DNA from: Gordionus sp. m RMFG-2023
Taxonomy: Eukaryota; Nematomorpha; Gordioida; Chordodea; Parachordodidae
Assembly: GCF_954871325.1 (NCBI RefSeq)
Contig: NC_088775.1
Location: 37,859,561-37,923,560, forward strand
Reading direction: 5' to 3'
DNA: 64,000 nt
Part shown: piece after piece, positions 48,330-58,914 of the stretch
How the letters are laid out: every line of letters starts with the position of its first letter
Numbering within the stretch: position 1 is the first letter of the stretch
Program-made: the position numbers and the translations under genes
Notes under the pieces: generated by a model
Databases searched by the model: none
The model's input: only the letters and a program-made list of their open reading frames with translations
What the model was told of the DNA's origin: nothing

Positions 48330-48710
48330 TGGAATTAGACATATATAATATGTAATATATATATATGTGATATATTTGATGGGAATTAAACATATAATTG
48401 TGATGGATAAATATATACATATGTGATATATTTGAGGCTTAATTGAAATTAAATATATATTGTATTTAATTGTAATAGATAAATATATATGGGATATATT
48501 TGAAATTTAATTTGAATTAAATATATAAAGCATTTAATTGTCATCAATATATATGTGATATATTTGAGGTTTAATTGGAATTAGACATATAAAATATTTA
48601 ATGGTGATTGATAAATATATATAATATATTTGAGTTTAATTTGAATTAAACAGAAAAAGTACTTAATTTTAAGTGATAAGTATATATAGGTGATATATAT
48701 TTAAATGTAA
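48330..48710 (+). repeat. tandem repeat of about 60 bp, five to six diverged copies
   Basis: Units share GTGATATATTTGA, TTAATT(G)GAATTA and AACATATA followed by ATTTAAT and GATAAATATATA. Inside the non-coding LTR element. Confidence 0.7.
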
Positions 48711-50013
48711 ATTAAATGTTATCATTGTTGAAACATATATGATTATTTATTGTTAAATGCTAGAGGTGATGCATTTTACAATTAAATAAATTTTTTGAAT
48801 GTAAAGTTATAATTAAGATTGTTTGAAATGATAATTTATAAAACTTTTAAATTCAATTTTTTTTTCATTTTTATTAGATTTTACAATATTACCTGTCCAA
48901 CAATTGTAATAATATTTCTGTCTTTATTTTATTTTAACAATTAAAATTTTTTTTTTGAAAATCAAAATATTCTATTTAGTTACATGTAATTTATATAGTT
49001 TTCATGCGATTATGCCATTAATTATGAATACATAACAAAATTGTAGTTTTATGTAATATATGTAGTTTTTATCAGTCACCAAAATTATATTTTTTTTATG
49101 TTTACCAATGTTCAATGATTATGTTAAAAATATTACATCTGATGATTTTTTTTTAAATCAAAAATTTTTTAAACAAAATATCACATTAATTACGTATATG
49201 TAAAGGAATTGTAGTTATATATAATATATATTTTGATTGCTAATCTTTGATAAAGAAATATATGTCATATATGTTTCATTTAATCCCTTATATGTTTCAT
49301 TTAACCCATTATATGTTTCATTTAACCACTGAGGTGTTGGAGATGAAAAATGGTGTAAATTTGGAGCAGTGATGACCAAGAGCTATGACTCAATGAAAAG
49401 GCCTGAAAAGATTATGAGAAGATGATATCAAATAACTGATGAGAAATGAAGCGAATTTCGGGAAAATTATATGAAAAATGAAGAATATCTTAGAAAATAA
49501 ATTATATATTTTTTAAAAAATGTAACACGTGGTTTCTGAAGGGTGGGCGTGTTGTAATTTTGTATTTTGGTTATATATTTATATATATATAATGTTATAC
49601 ATGAAATGTCAATCAAAAGTGATTTTTTGAAGTTTTTTTTTAGTGGATTCATTAGTATTGTAACAAAGGATAATGGTTTTTTGTTAGGAAGCTTGGTCTT
49701 CCAGCTGAGAGTATGTCATTTTTTTTATTATAATTATTTGATGTTATTTTATGAATATATTTCTGATTGGATATTATTATATATTGATGATAATAAAATG
49801 ATTTTCTTGCTATATGTTGGCTCAATTGTTTTACTTGCAAGATAATATTAAACTGAAATTTAAAAAAACGATATTTTACAATCTTAGTTAATTATTTAAA
49901 TAAAATTTGAAATATTTGGTTTAAAATCGCGATGTGCATCAAAAAAATCGCGATTTAAATCAAAAAATCTATTTTGTTAAAAAAATCACGATTTTTGCAA
50001 CCCTACTATTGAT

Positions 50014-50535
50014 TCTAGTCATCTATTTTGCGTCTCTAGCCTCTCACATTTTGGCGTGCATAAAAATGGAATGGAGGCGGGGGTAATAATCTGGGTTTTA
50101 TTTTGACTATTGTTCGTAATTGCCCAAATCAGTAAATGTCAATGGTACGGATTCCTCTGAACCGAACCTTGGTGGTTTCGTCCATAAAATCGGTTCCGTG
50201 GCTGGGTTGTGATTTGTAACATATCTCCAATTTTGGACAGGTATAAAATTATATATTGTCTTTTTAGAATAAAATAATACATAATATTAAGAAGTTTCGG
50301 AATCTATTTATTCGCTTTACTCATATACAAACTTAGTTCCTATCATTGATATATTATATGTACTCAATTAAATTTTATTTACCATTAATGACGTTATAGT
50401 TTAAACTATGATATAAATGTTAAGTTTAGGAAATCCAAATAATTAGATAATTTCAAAATCTCTCTTTTTAAAATAAAATAATATTAAGAAGTTTCCGAAT
50501 CTATTAGTTCGTATTCATATACAAAATTGATATGT
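50014..50535. other. interval between two hAT elements, with a short direct repeat
   Basis: AAAATAATATTAAGAAGTTT followed by C(G/C)GAATCTATT occurs twice, near 50272 and 50471. A GGTTCCGTGGCTGGG-containing segment near 50195 is GC-richer. No gene seen. Confidence 0.4.
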
Positions 50536-50879
50536 TATAATACCAGGCGTGTACGAAACGGGGGGGGGGGGTGGGGGGTGGGGACAAATCCCTTCCCCCC
50601 AAAGCCAAAAAATGCAGATGCCGGATTATATTTTTCAAAAATATTAATGTTTATATTAATTTATATATTTGTTAATATTTATTCCTATCTCATATATATA
50701 TATATATTTAATTACATTTATTTTTCACATTCATCTACTTTATTTTATCAATTAATTTCAATTTCAAGTTTTCCTTGGCGTAATATTTACCTATTATTTT
50801 TAAATTTTAGTGGCGTAATATTTATCTAAATTTCTAGTCAAATAATAATTATCCCTGAAACTCCTTGTCTAACAGGGAG

Positions 50880-51560
50880 AAAGAAATTGCAAGCTTGTCC
50901 ACCGAGATCTAGTCTCCGCCATCAGGCAGTAACAACTTTTATGGTGTTAGAAGAGCCGATTATTAATGCTATTACTGAAATATCACAACTTGAAAGAAAT
51001 ATTTCCTCAGAAGCAAGAAAATTATTGGATTCAATACTTATTCCAAATTTTTTTTCTCATTAGAATGTATTATTTAATTATACAACTATTTTATGTAATG
51101 CTTTTCAAAAACATGACATTTTAAGATGAGAATAGCGCAGAGCATTTTATTAGAACTCAAGCTAATGTTGATTCATATTTTATATGTTATTGTTGAGTCA
51201 AAAGCAGAGCTATACGTGTTTAATATTTGTCCCCCTCGACTTGCAGCAAGCAAGCTCATCGTCAAAACATTAATAAAGGATCAGTAGAAGAGTATTATAA
51301 AACAAATGTCCCCTCTCTTAGATACATTTATAACCCAAATAAATGAATGGTTTTTAATTCATCATGCAGGACTTACCAATCTGCAGATATTACTTCCACA
51401 AAAGCTTTCCCAACCTTTTTCAGATGGTGATAGAAAAAAAAAATATTTGTTATTATCATGAAGATGTTAAAGTATCTTATGATGCCTTATTAGCTGAATA
51501 ACTATGGTTGATACAGTCCCAAAAAATGCTATAGATGCTTTGAATTATTTCAAACACATT
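50880..51560 (+). pseudogene. hAT family D transposase fragment (copy 2)
   Basis: The plus strand contains EEPIINAITEISQLERNISSE, then RLAASKLIVKTL, an EEYYKTNVP-like block and PLLDTFITQINEWF in another frame. This order (R-A-RQ...EEYY...P-LD--I-QL--RF) is typical of ZMYM1-type hAT transposases. Stops and frame changes show decay. It closely matches the minus-strand fragment at 37.5-39.1 kb. Confidence 0.6.
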
Positions 51561-51661
51561 TTAGATTATATTCCCAATATATTATTATGGTTATATAAAT
51601 ATTAGAAACTCTCCCCATTAGCAAATTAATGAGAAAACATTCTCTTTTTTAAGAAGAATAA

Positions 51662-52000
51662 CAGAGCCCTGCAGGCCCCAGATTTTTTTTCATAATTTTT
51701 TTTTGGCCCGACCCGGTTATTTTTCAAAAAATTTTTAGGCCCAGCCCGGCTTCTTTGAAAATAAAATTTTCAGGCCCGGCCCGAATTTTTTTTAAAATTT
51801 TATTTATTTTTGATTTTTATAGCTAATAATGGCGATTTCAAATATTTGGTTTTAAAATATACAGCCCGGCCCGGGTATTTTTTTTAAAAAAATTTTTAGG
51901 CCCAGCCCGGGTGTTTTTTTTAAAAAAAAATTCGGGCCCGGCCCGAATTTTAAAAAATTAAAATACGGTCCGGCCTGGGGGCCGGGCCTGCCAAACTCTG
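51662..52000. mobile_element. GGCCCG-rich hAT-like MITE in family D copy 2
   Basis: The left end is CAGAGCCCTGCAGGC and the reverse complement of the right end is CAGAGTTTGGCAGGC. The interior alternates poly-T/A with GGCCCGGCCCG words. It sits at the site occupied by the 253-bp copy in family D copy 1, and is 86 bp longer. Confidence 0.75.
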
Positions 52001-52472
52001 AAAAACATACATATGAAATGAAGTACAACTTCTGAAAGTAGATTGAGTGGTTTGGATCTTTTGAATATTCATAGGCATTTAACGCCAAGCAAGGATGAGA
52101 TAATTGAAAAATTAGCTCAAAATATACAAAATACAATTATTCCTAAGAAACCTTTTGTGATATTTCCAGCATTTGAATATTTTTATACTTTATATATAAA
52201 TTTTAAAGACTAAAAATATTCAAATTTCAATTTTGGGTCATTGATTCATATGGTGGTTATATTTTTATTTTATAATTCACATTTATATTAGTTTTTCAAT
52301 GCCGGTTTATATATATAATTTTTTTATAATTCACATTTTAAAATTGTTGTATTAGAAAAGTCCTAATAAATTTTTACTTAATATTTTTAAATAACTGTAA
52401 TATTTCTTAAAAAATTATATTATCCCCCCCCCCCTCCCAGACAAAATTCCTGCGTACGCGCCTGTATAATAC

Positions 52473-53080
52473 TATCCTTTTATTGTAAAATAAAGTAAAA
52501 TTTATTTTGAAAAATCATATAAATGTAAAATTAATATATATTTCTTTAGAATTATGCAGAGTTGTTAAAGGATAAGATCAAAGGATCGACGATTCTGGAT
52601 TCATCCTAATTTTGACAATTTATCCGGGATATTCTCTTAAATTGAGGATCGTGATCGAAATCATTTTGTTAAATATTCGACCCTTCGATCCTATTAAAAA
52701 TTTATTTTTTTTACTTAAAAAGTATATAAACAAAATAAAAAAATTTTTAAAAAATCTACCTCCAACAGTGGCGCCCCCCCCCCCAAAAAAAAAATTTTGC
52801 GTAATTTTATTTAAAAAACGGGTTCAATTTAGAAATAAAATAATATATACGATATCAAAATTAAATATATTTTAAAAAACAAATAAGAATTTTCAATTTT
52901 AAATTATCATATAATTTAAAAATATATAGTAAAAATTATATGTAAAATATTAAATATATTGTAAATATTTTCTGGCATAGTTAAATTAGATATTTATAAA
53001 TTTGATAATAAATTTTATATTGTTAAACTAATTAGATAGTTTTAAAAATTTTAAAAATTTTTTATTTTTAAATAAAAGAA
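52473..53080. other. AT-rich sequence with two orphan hAT-like ends
   Basis: CAGAGTTGTTAAAGGATAAG at about 52557 resembles the end of hAT family E. CAGTGGCGCCCCCC at about 52765 resembles the end of family C. No partner end was found for either nearby. No gene supported. Confidence 0.35.
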
Positions 53081-53760
53081 AAATCGTTTATGAAATCTAC
53101 GAGAAAGTAAAGGAGATCGCTAATATGTTTGGAATTGAAATGTTTAAACCTAGAGTAGTTTATAGACAGTCCAATCGCTTAAATATTGATGCATCTATGA
53201 TTGTGGATTTTTATAAAATAAATATTTTTTTTCCCCTTATTGATACATTTTTATTTCAATTAAAGGAAAGATTTATTAGTAACAATTTATTTTAAAAAGA
53301 TTTTATTTTCTTTTGCCGGTTGAGTCTGAATACACTTGAAACGCGAGGAGATATTAGGAAAATTTCAGAGTTTTATTCTGATGATTTATCAGTGATAAAT
53401 TACTTTTGTGATGTCGAATTTTGGTATAAAAATCTTGACAAGGGTATTCTTTAAGACCAAAAAATGCTTTTCCAGGCCCTTTCCATATGTAATTGCACTT
53501 TAAATTCCCTGACTGATATTAAAACACTGCTTTTTATTTTAGCTACCTTAATTAATACCTGCACTAATGAAAGGTCTTTTTCAACTTTGAAAAGGTTAAA
53601 AACTTATTTAAGAAATAGATCGGTGAAAGCCGTTTAGATGGATTAGCCATTTTAAATATTTATAAGGAGATTATTCTAGATAAAAATTTGATTCTAAATG
53701 AATTAGCCAAATCTCAGAGAAAAGTAGACCTCTCTTTATAAATTCAAATCATAAAATTGC
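53080..53760 (+). pseudogene. hAT transposase C-terminal half (ZMYM1-type)
   Basis: The plus strand reads RQSNRLNIDASMIVDFYKIN then IDTFLFQLKERF, the RQ--R...P-LD--I-QL--RF block. Further on is LATLINTCTNERSFSTLKRL followed by KTYLRNRS, the C-terminal dimerisation motif with the ERSFS core. At least three in-frame stops (near 53295, 53452 and 53635) and frame slips make it a pseudogene. Element ends were not identified. Same superfamily branch as family D but a different sequence. Confidence 0.78.
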
Positions 53761-53769
53761 AATATGATT

Positions 53770-55240
53770 ATAATATGTTCTTGGTCATTAAATTTTTATA
53801 TGCAAAACTTAATTACAATTATTTATATATTTTTTATATTATATTATTTTTAATAAAAGTATTGCATTTGCAATAAGAATTATTTATATTTTGATAATTA
53901 CTCATTTGTATTAATTATAATTGTTAAATTATATTTTTTTAAATACCGCAGTAACTAAGTGAAATAGATTATAAAAAATGATACAATCTATCGTGCATTG
54001 GGCCATGGTTCTAAAAAGGAATATCTATCAGAGGAATAAATTAAATCTTATTGAAATTATATTATTACTCTAAAATAAAAAATAATATAGTCACTGTTTT
54101 TATTTGTCTTATTTTATTATTCATATATTTGCAAATAAATAAATTTTTTAAATTTTAATATAGGTGTATTCAAAACCAAAAAGAATGGGTATGAACCCTG
54201 GGCATCTTTATATGTAGCCCATGCTTCTATTTGGTCTTTACATTCGGTACCACAGTTCAGTTTACTCTTTAAAAATTGGTTACAAACTGAACCGTGACTT
54301 TTGTTAAAAGGCCAATGATTAGGAAAGATCAAAAGGTTCAAGACCTGGCCATGTTGTGGAAAGGGTGTTGCTAAAAACTCTATCAACTGTATTTGCTGTC
54401 GTAAATGGTTTGCAATAGGTGTAAAGGAAAACATGCACCTTGCAAGTGTAACATTTGTTTGTAGAGAGTATGCAAATAGGGTGCAAGATGATGATGAATA
54501 GATTGATTTTGATATTGAAAATATTGTGACCTAATTGAGCATTTTCAAAAAAAGCAAACCAGCTTGCATTTTTATTCATTTATAAATTGTTCAATTTACG
54601 CAATACCATTTGAATTGCAAATGTTCAATTAGGTTGCAATATATAAACAATGCACTTAGCACAGATGGGGGCATTGACTCGGCAGTAGTGACAAGGATAT
54701 AGAGATGTCTTCAATTCTAACCAATAAAAATGATTCCCTAGCCTTGTATGCATGCTAAAATTTGTATGAGAATGTTAGACATTGCATTCTGTCTAGTGGA
54801 AGAACATGAGAAATTAAGGCAGTCAGAGTTTGAAAAAATTGCTCTTATTTTAATCTGATCAAAAATTTTAATTTTTTATTTTGAAAACCAATAAAAACTC
54901 TGAAAACACACAAAGTCTGTTGGAAAGAACAGATGAGATTGATTAGATGAATAAGTAGGTCAACACAAGCAAATAACTGAAAGGAATGAAACATAATAAT
55001 GGGCATGATGCCAATGAGAAAAAATAGACTGAGAAGGACAACTGAATGAATAGGAGTGACAAAAGAGAAGTTTATGTGGTAGATAGTGATATAAAAATGT
55101 TAGGCTAGGATAGTGGTGAGATGCCCAGGACCATCAAAAATGAAAGGGGATTAGAAGGGAAATTGGACTACCTGGAAAGTGGGAAATAAAAAAATTTTTT
55201 ATTAAAATTTCAATAGTTTAAATATTTTCTTTCTTGAATC
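53770..55240. other. unassigned sequence, somewhat less AT-rich
   Basis: Long minus-strand frames occur at 54117-54434 and 54319-54579, and a Cys-rich plus-strand frame near 54390-54470. None shows a domain I recognise. The less extreme base composition between about 54180 and 55140 sets it apart from the repeats and could mean single-copy or host sequence. Confidence 0.3.
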
Positions 55241-55359
55241 TCAGCTGATTTAACTTTTTTGTCAAACACATAGATTAAAGATGAATATAGTAAGCCATAA
55301 ATATGCTTTGATCATCTTTTTAAAATTTATATATATCATGCAGCTTTTTTTACAAACCC

Positions 55360-55590
55360 TTAAGCCTATGATAATTTACCCCTCCACCCTAAAAAATACT
55401 TTACCCCCTATTTATTCTAAATTTTACCTCCCTACCCTCTTCTACAAAACAAAATTATTAAATAAATAAAATTAGATCATACTCACTACCTCCTTCAATT
55501 TTATTTATATGATTAGTCTTTATAACTATATATCCCCTCCAATCTCAATTATAATCTTGCCCTATACCCCTCTCCCATGATAGATGTCTG
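55360..55590. other. C/T/A-rich, G-poor tract
   Basis: The plus strand is almost free of G across roughly 200 bp (TACCCCTCCACCC, TTTACCTCCCTACCC, TATACCCCTCTCCC). Strong strand asymmetry of unknown cause. Confidence 0.5.
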
Positions 55591-55599
55591 ATATTTTAT

Positions 55600-56120
55600 A
55601 CTTTTTTTGGAATGCATAAAAAAATCTTTTAAGAGAACTTAAATAATATCAAAGTATAAAATTTGACTCAATTTAAAAATTTAAACCAAAAATATTTATA
55701 AAATTTAAGATAACACAGTATCAGATATATCCTAAAGAGAAAATGCCATTTTTGTAGGTGTATAAATATGTAGATTACATTTTATTAAAAATTAATTTTG
55801 GAAGTAATTAAAACTAAAAAAATTTATATTAAATAAAAAAAATGTAGGACAAATATCAAAATAATTTTATTAAAAATTCAAAAAAAAAACTTTAAAAATC
55901 AATATATTCAGAATTGTCTATTACTTCTATGTAAAACTCTAAATATTAATCTACATCTAATTTATTGTTAAAAAATATATAATTTAGTCATTATAAATTA
56001 ACATTTACTACAATAGAAAATAGAATTAAGAATGAATTCATATTTAACATTTTTATTAAAAATGCAATAAAAATAGGTTCGGTGCTGAAATATTCCCACA
56101 GCTGATTTTGAGTGAAAAAA
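55600..56120. other. AT-rich sequence, nothing recognised
   Basis: No gene or structured repeat that I can support. Confidence 0.3.
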
Positions 56121-57169
56121 AAGATTTGCCTAACTTTGATCGTAAAGTCATTTGATCGTAAATTTTGTCCATTTTTTTCTGATTGGTCTATTTAATCGCG
56201 GTAAATTAAAATCATTTAAAAACATTATGCTTAATACTGTAGCTGATAATTTAAGACTATTTTTTAAAAGAAGAAATGAATCATTACAAAGTATGATATA
56301 TTTAATTTGATTTTTAAAAAAATATTTTTTTAGAGTGACACAAAATCATCTAACAGCTGAAGGTATATTTAATACTAAACTTATCTAGATTACATACATT
56401 AATTTAGATAAAGATTCTCAGTGTAATATAGATCAGAATATTAGCCAACCCAGTAGCTCATCTAGTAATCAATAAGTAACAAACAAAATAATTATTTTTG
56501 AATAAACAAGCTAATACAATTCAACAAATACAACCACAACATATACAGCCCCAAATATTACTAGAGATAACTTTTACCCTCCAATTTCAAGTAACAAAAA
56601 TAATTGTATAAATTAATAAACATTTTTTTAGATATATTAACAAATGTGGCCCAAATACAAAGTTTTGCATTTAACCACACTAATAATCAAACTACTTTTA
56701 CAAGTAGATTACAAATATTTTTTTTAAAATATATTTTAATATAATTAGACTTGGAAGACATTAACAATGCAGGAATTTTATTAGACTTACATAATTCCAA
56801 CAATGAAAATTTAAGTAAATAAATTATATTATTACATTTACATAATCTGATTATTACATTTACATAATCTGATTATAAATAATTTATATTTTGACACTGT
56901 AATTTTTAGATATACAATATATTCCAACTTCAAAAGGGAATTTGTGCTTGTATCATGATGGATAATATATAACAAAAGAAAAGAATATTCAAAATCTAAT
57001 TACTCAATATAATTTAAAAATTATAAATAAATATTTATTTGTTTAAAACTTATGTATAATTATAATATAGATGTATAATAAAATATAATATTCTGACCAA
57101 ATTATCAATTAATTTTATTTATAAGTTATAATTATCTAATAAATAATAAATTGTAATCATATTTATCCA

Positions 57170-58060
57170 TTGCTTCCATTTCCATTATTTAAAGGAGTTC
57201 AAAATCAGTAGCTCTTCTTTCTTCATTATCTAATAAATAATAAATTTTAATCATATTTATCAGTTGCTTCTATTTCCATTATTTAAGGAGTTCAAAATCA
57301 GTAGCTCTTCTTTCTTCATTATCTAATAAATAATTGATATATGTTTATTAATAGGTATACTTTATTACACTAATCTGATATAAAGAATTAGAAAAATATT
57401 TCATTATTTAAGGAGTTCAAAATCAGTAGCTCTTTTTTCATTATCTAATAAATAATAAATTTTAATCATTTTTATCAGTTTATTAATAGGTATACATTGT
57501 AATCATATTTATAGTTGCTTCTATTTCCATCAATTAAAGGCATTCAAAATCAGTAGTTCTTCATTATCTAATAAATAATACATTGATATATGTTTATTAA
57601 TAGGTATACATTATTACACTAATCTAATATAAAGAATTAGAAAAATATTTCCATTATTTAAAGGAGTTCAAAATCAGTAGCTCTTCTTTCTTCATTATCT
57701 AATAAATAATAAATTTTAATCATTTTTATCAGTTTATTAATAGGTATACATTGTAATCATATTTATAGTTGCTTCTATTTCCATCAATTAAAGGCATTCA
57801 AAATCAGTAGCTCTTCATTATCTAATAAATAATACATTGATATATGTTTATTAATAGGTATACATTATTACACTAATCTGATATAAAGAATTAGAAAAAT
57901 ATTTCCATTATTTAAAGGAGTTCAAAATCAGTAGCTCTTCTTTCTTCATTATCTAATAAATAATAAATTTTAATCATTTTTATCAGTTTATTAATAGGTA
58001 TACGTTGTAATCATATTTATAGTTGCTTCTATTTCCATCAATTAAAGGCATTCAAAATCA
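57170..58060 (+). repeat. complex tandem array, unit about 300 bp
   Basis: Repeated blocks in order: ATTATCTAATAAATAATA, TTTATTAATAGGTATAC, GTTGCTTCTATTTCCAT, TTCAAAATCAGTAGCTCTTC and ATAAAGAATTAGAAAAATAT. Three nearly identical long units plus partial ones. Confidence 0.85.
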
Positions 58061-58466
58061 GTACCTCTTCATTATCTAATAAATAATACATTGATATATG
58101 TTTATTAATAGGTATACATTACTACATTAATCTGATATAAAGAATTAGAAAAATTACGTGCATATAAATTCATATGAATTAAAAAATCGACCATTTTGAC
58201 CTGAAATGGACAAAGGTACCATTTTACGATCAAAATAATACGATCAAAGGAGGCCCTCCCAAAATCAGTACCTCTTCATTATCTAATAAATAATACATTG
58301 ATATATGTTTATTAATAGGTATACATTACTACATTAATCTGATATAAAGAATTAGAAAAATTACGTGCATATAAATTCATATGAATTAAAAAATCGACCA
58401 TTTTGACCTGAAATGGACAAAGGTACCATTTTACGATCAAAATAATACGATCAAAGGAGGCCCTCC
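58054..58466 (+). repeat. 206-bp tandem duplication, two copies
   Basis: Two essentially identical units start AAAATCAGTACCTCTTC (about 58054 and 58260) and end GGAGGCCCTCCC. The lack of differences suggests a very recent event or an assembly artefact. Confidence 0.85.
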
Positions 58467-58914
58467 CAAAAAAAGAAATATGGTAAATACAAACAAGACA
58501 CATTTAACATTTAAATTTAATAAATTTTAAAATATTTATATTATAATTTATGCAATATATATTTATGAATATTTAATTAAATATAAAATATTTAAATATA
58601 TCTAAAGTAATATTTATATATTTATATAAAGTAGGCCTATTTATACGAATAATAAATTATTTGTTTTATAATCATTTATTCGATTCGTTGATAAATTGTT
58701 AAATAAATCTAACATTTGTCATTTCTATTTGTTGACCAGTCAATCTGGCAGGTGATGTTTGTGTTTAAAAAAATTCTAGCACAAATTTAAAAAAATTTTA
58801 TTTACCACATTTTTTGAATCTCACGAAAAGTTTATTTTTTGAATCTTATAATAAATTATATTAAAAATTACATATATTACATCTCTACAATAATTATTGT
58901 TAGCTAGCCTAATT

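Larger units (their letters stand above)
46686..49833 (+). mobile_element. non-coding LTR element nested in hAT family F
   Basis: Direct repeats 46686-46988 and 49550-49833 start TGTTGTA and end TTTA. The 5-bp target duplication CTTGC is at 46681-46685 and 49834-49838. A purine-rich tract GAAGGGTGGGC precedes the right LTR, setting plus orientation. The sequence after the left LTR (TGTTGCCGATGGC) resembles a primer site of the TGGTGCCGA type with a mismatch. No gag or pol is present; the interior is AT-rich with tandem repeats. The LTRs differ at many positions, so it is a fairly old non-autonomous fossil. Confidence 0.85.
45349..50005 (-). mobile_element. hAT element (family F, DUF659-type) with a nested LTR element
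   Basis: The ends are TAGGGTTGGCCGATTT on the left and TAGGGTTGCAAAAATC as the reverse complement of the right. Flanking 8-mers CTATTGAC (45341-45348) and CTATTGAT (50006-50013) match at 7 of 8. Both ends carry clustered ATTTAAATC-type palindromes. Transposase pieces lie on the minus strand at about 45.7-46.7 kb. Without the nested LTR element (3,148 bp plus 5) the element is about 1.5 kb, so much of the transposase gene is gone. Confidence 0.82.
50544..52464 (+). mobile_element. hAT element (family D), copy 2, without the later inserts
   Basis: The left end is CAGGCGTGTACG and the reverse complement of the right end is CAGGCGCGTACGCAGG. The 8-bp target duplication TATAATAC is exact at 50536-50543 and 52465-52472. 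G-runs follow inward at both ends. It carries the GGCCCG MITE (51662-52000) at the same place as copy 1 but lacks the LTR element, the TA-flanked MITE and the family E element, and so marks those three as later insertions in copy 1. Transposase remnant on the plus strand at about 50.9-51.6 kb. Confidence 0.92.
56130..58466. mobile_element. inverted-repeat element with GATCGTAA ends and internal tandem arrays
   Basis: The left part has CTTTGATCGTAAAG, TTTGATCGTAAA and TTTGTCCATTTTT. The reverse complement of the right end has CCTTTGATCGTA, TTTGATCGTAAAATGG and TTTGTCCATTTCAGG in the same order. The interior holds weakly coding AT-rich sequence (56.2-57.1 kb) and a large tandem array. Class unknown; target duplication not found. 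The right end is doubled by a 206-bp tandem duplication. Confidence 0.5.

Noticed and set aside
51852-52136. Gly/Pro-rich minus-strand frame across the GGCCCG repeat
   Set aside because: Produced by translation of a low-complexity GGCCCG repeat; no evidence for a gene.
54117-54579. Two overlapping minus-strand frames as a host gene
   Set aside because: No recognised domain, no clear splice structure and competing frames on the other strand; listed only as unassigned sequence.
57170-58466. CRISPR-like array
   Set aside because: Units are tandem repeats of about 300 and 206 bp without unique spacers, in an animal-type genome.
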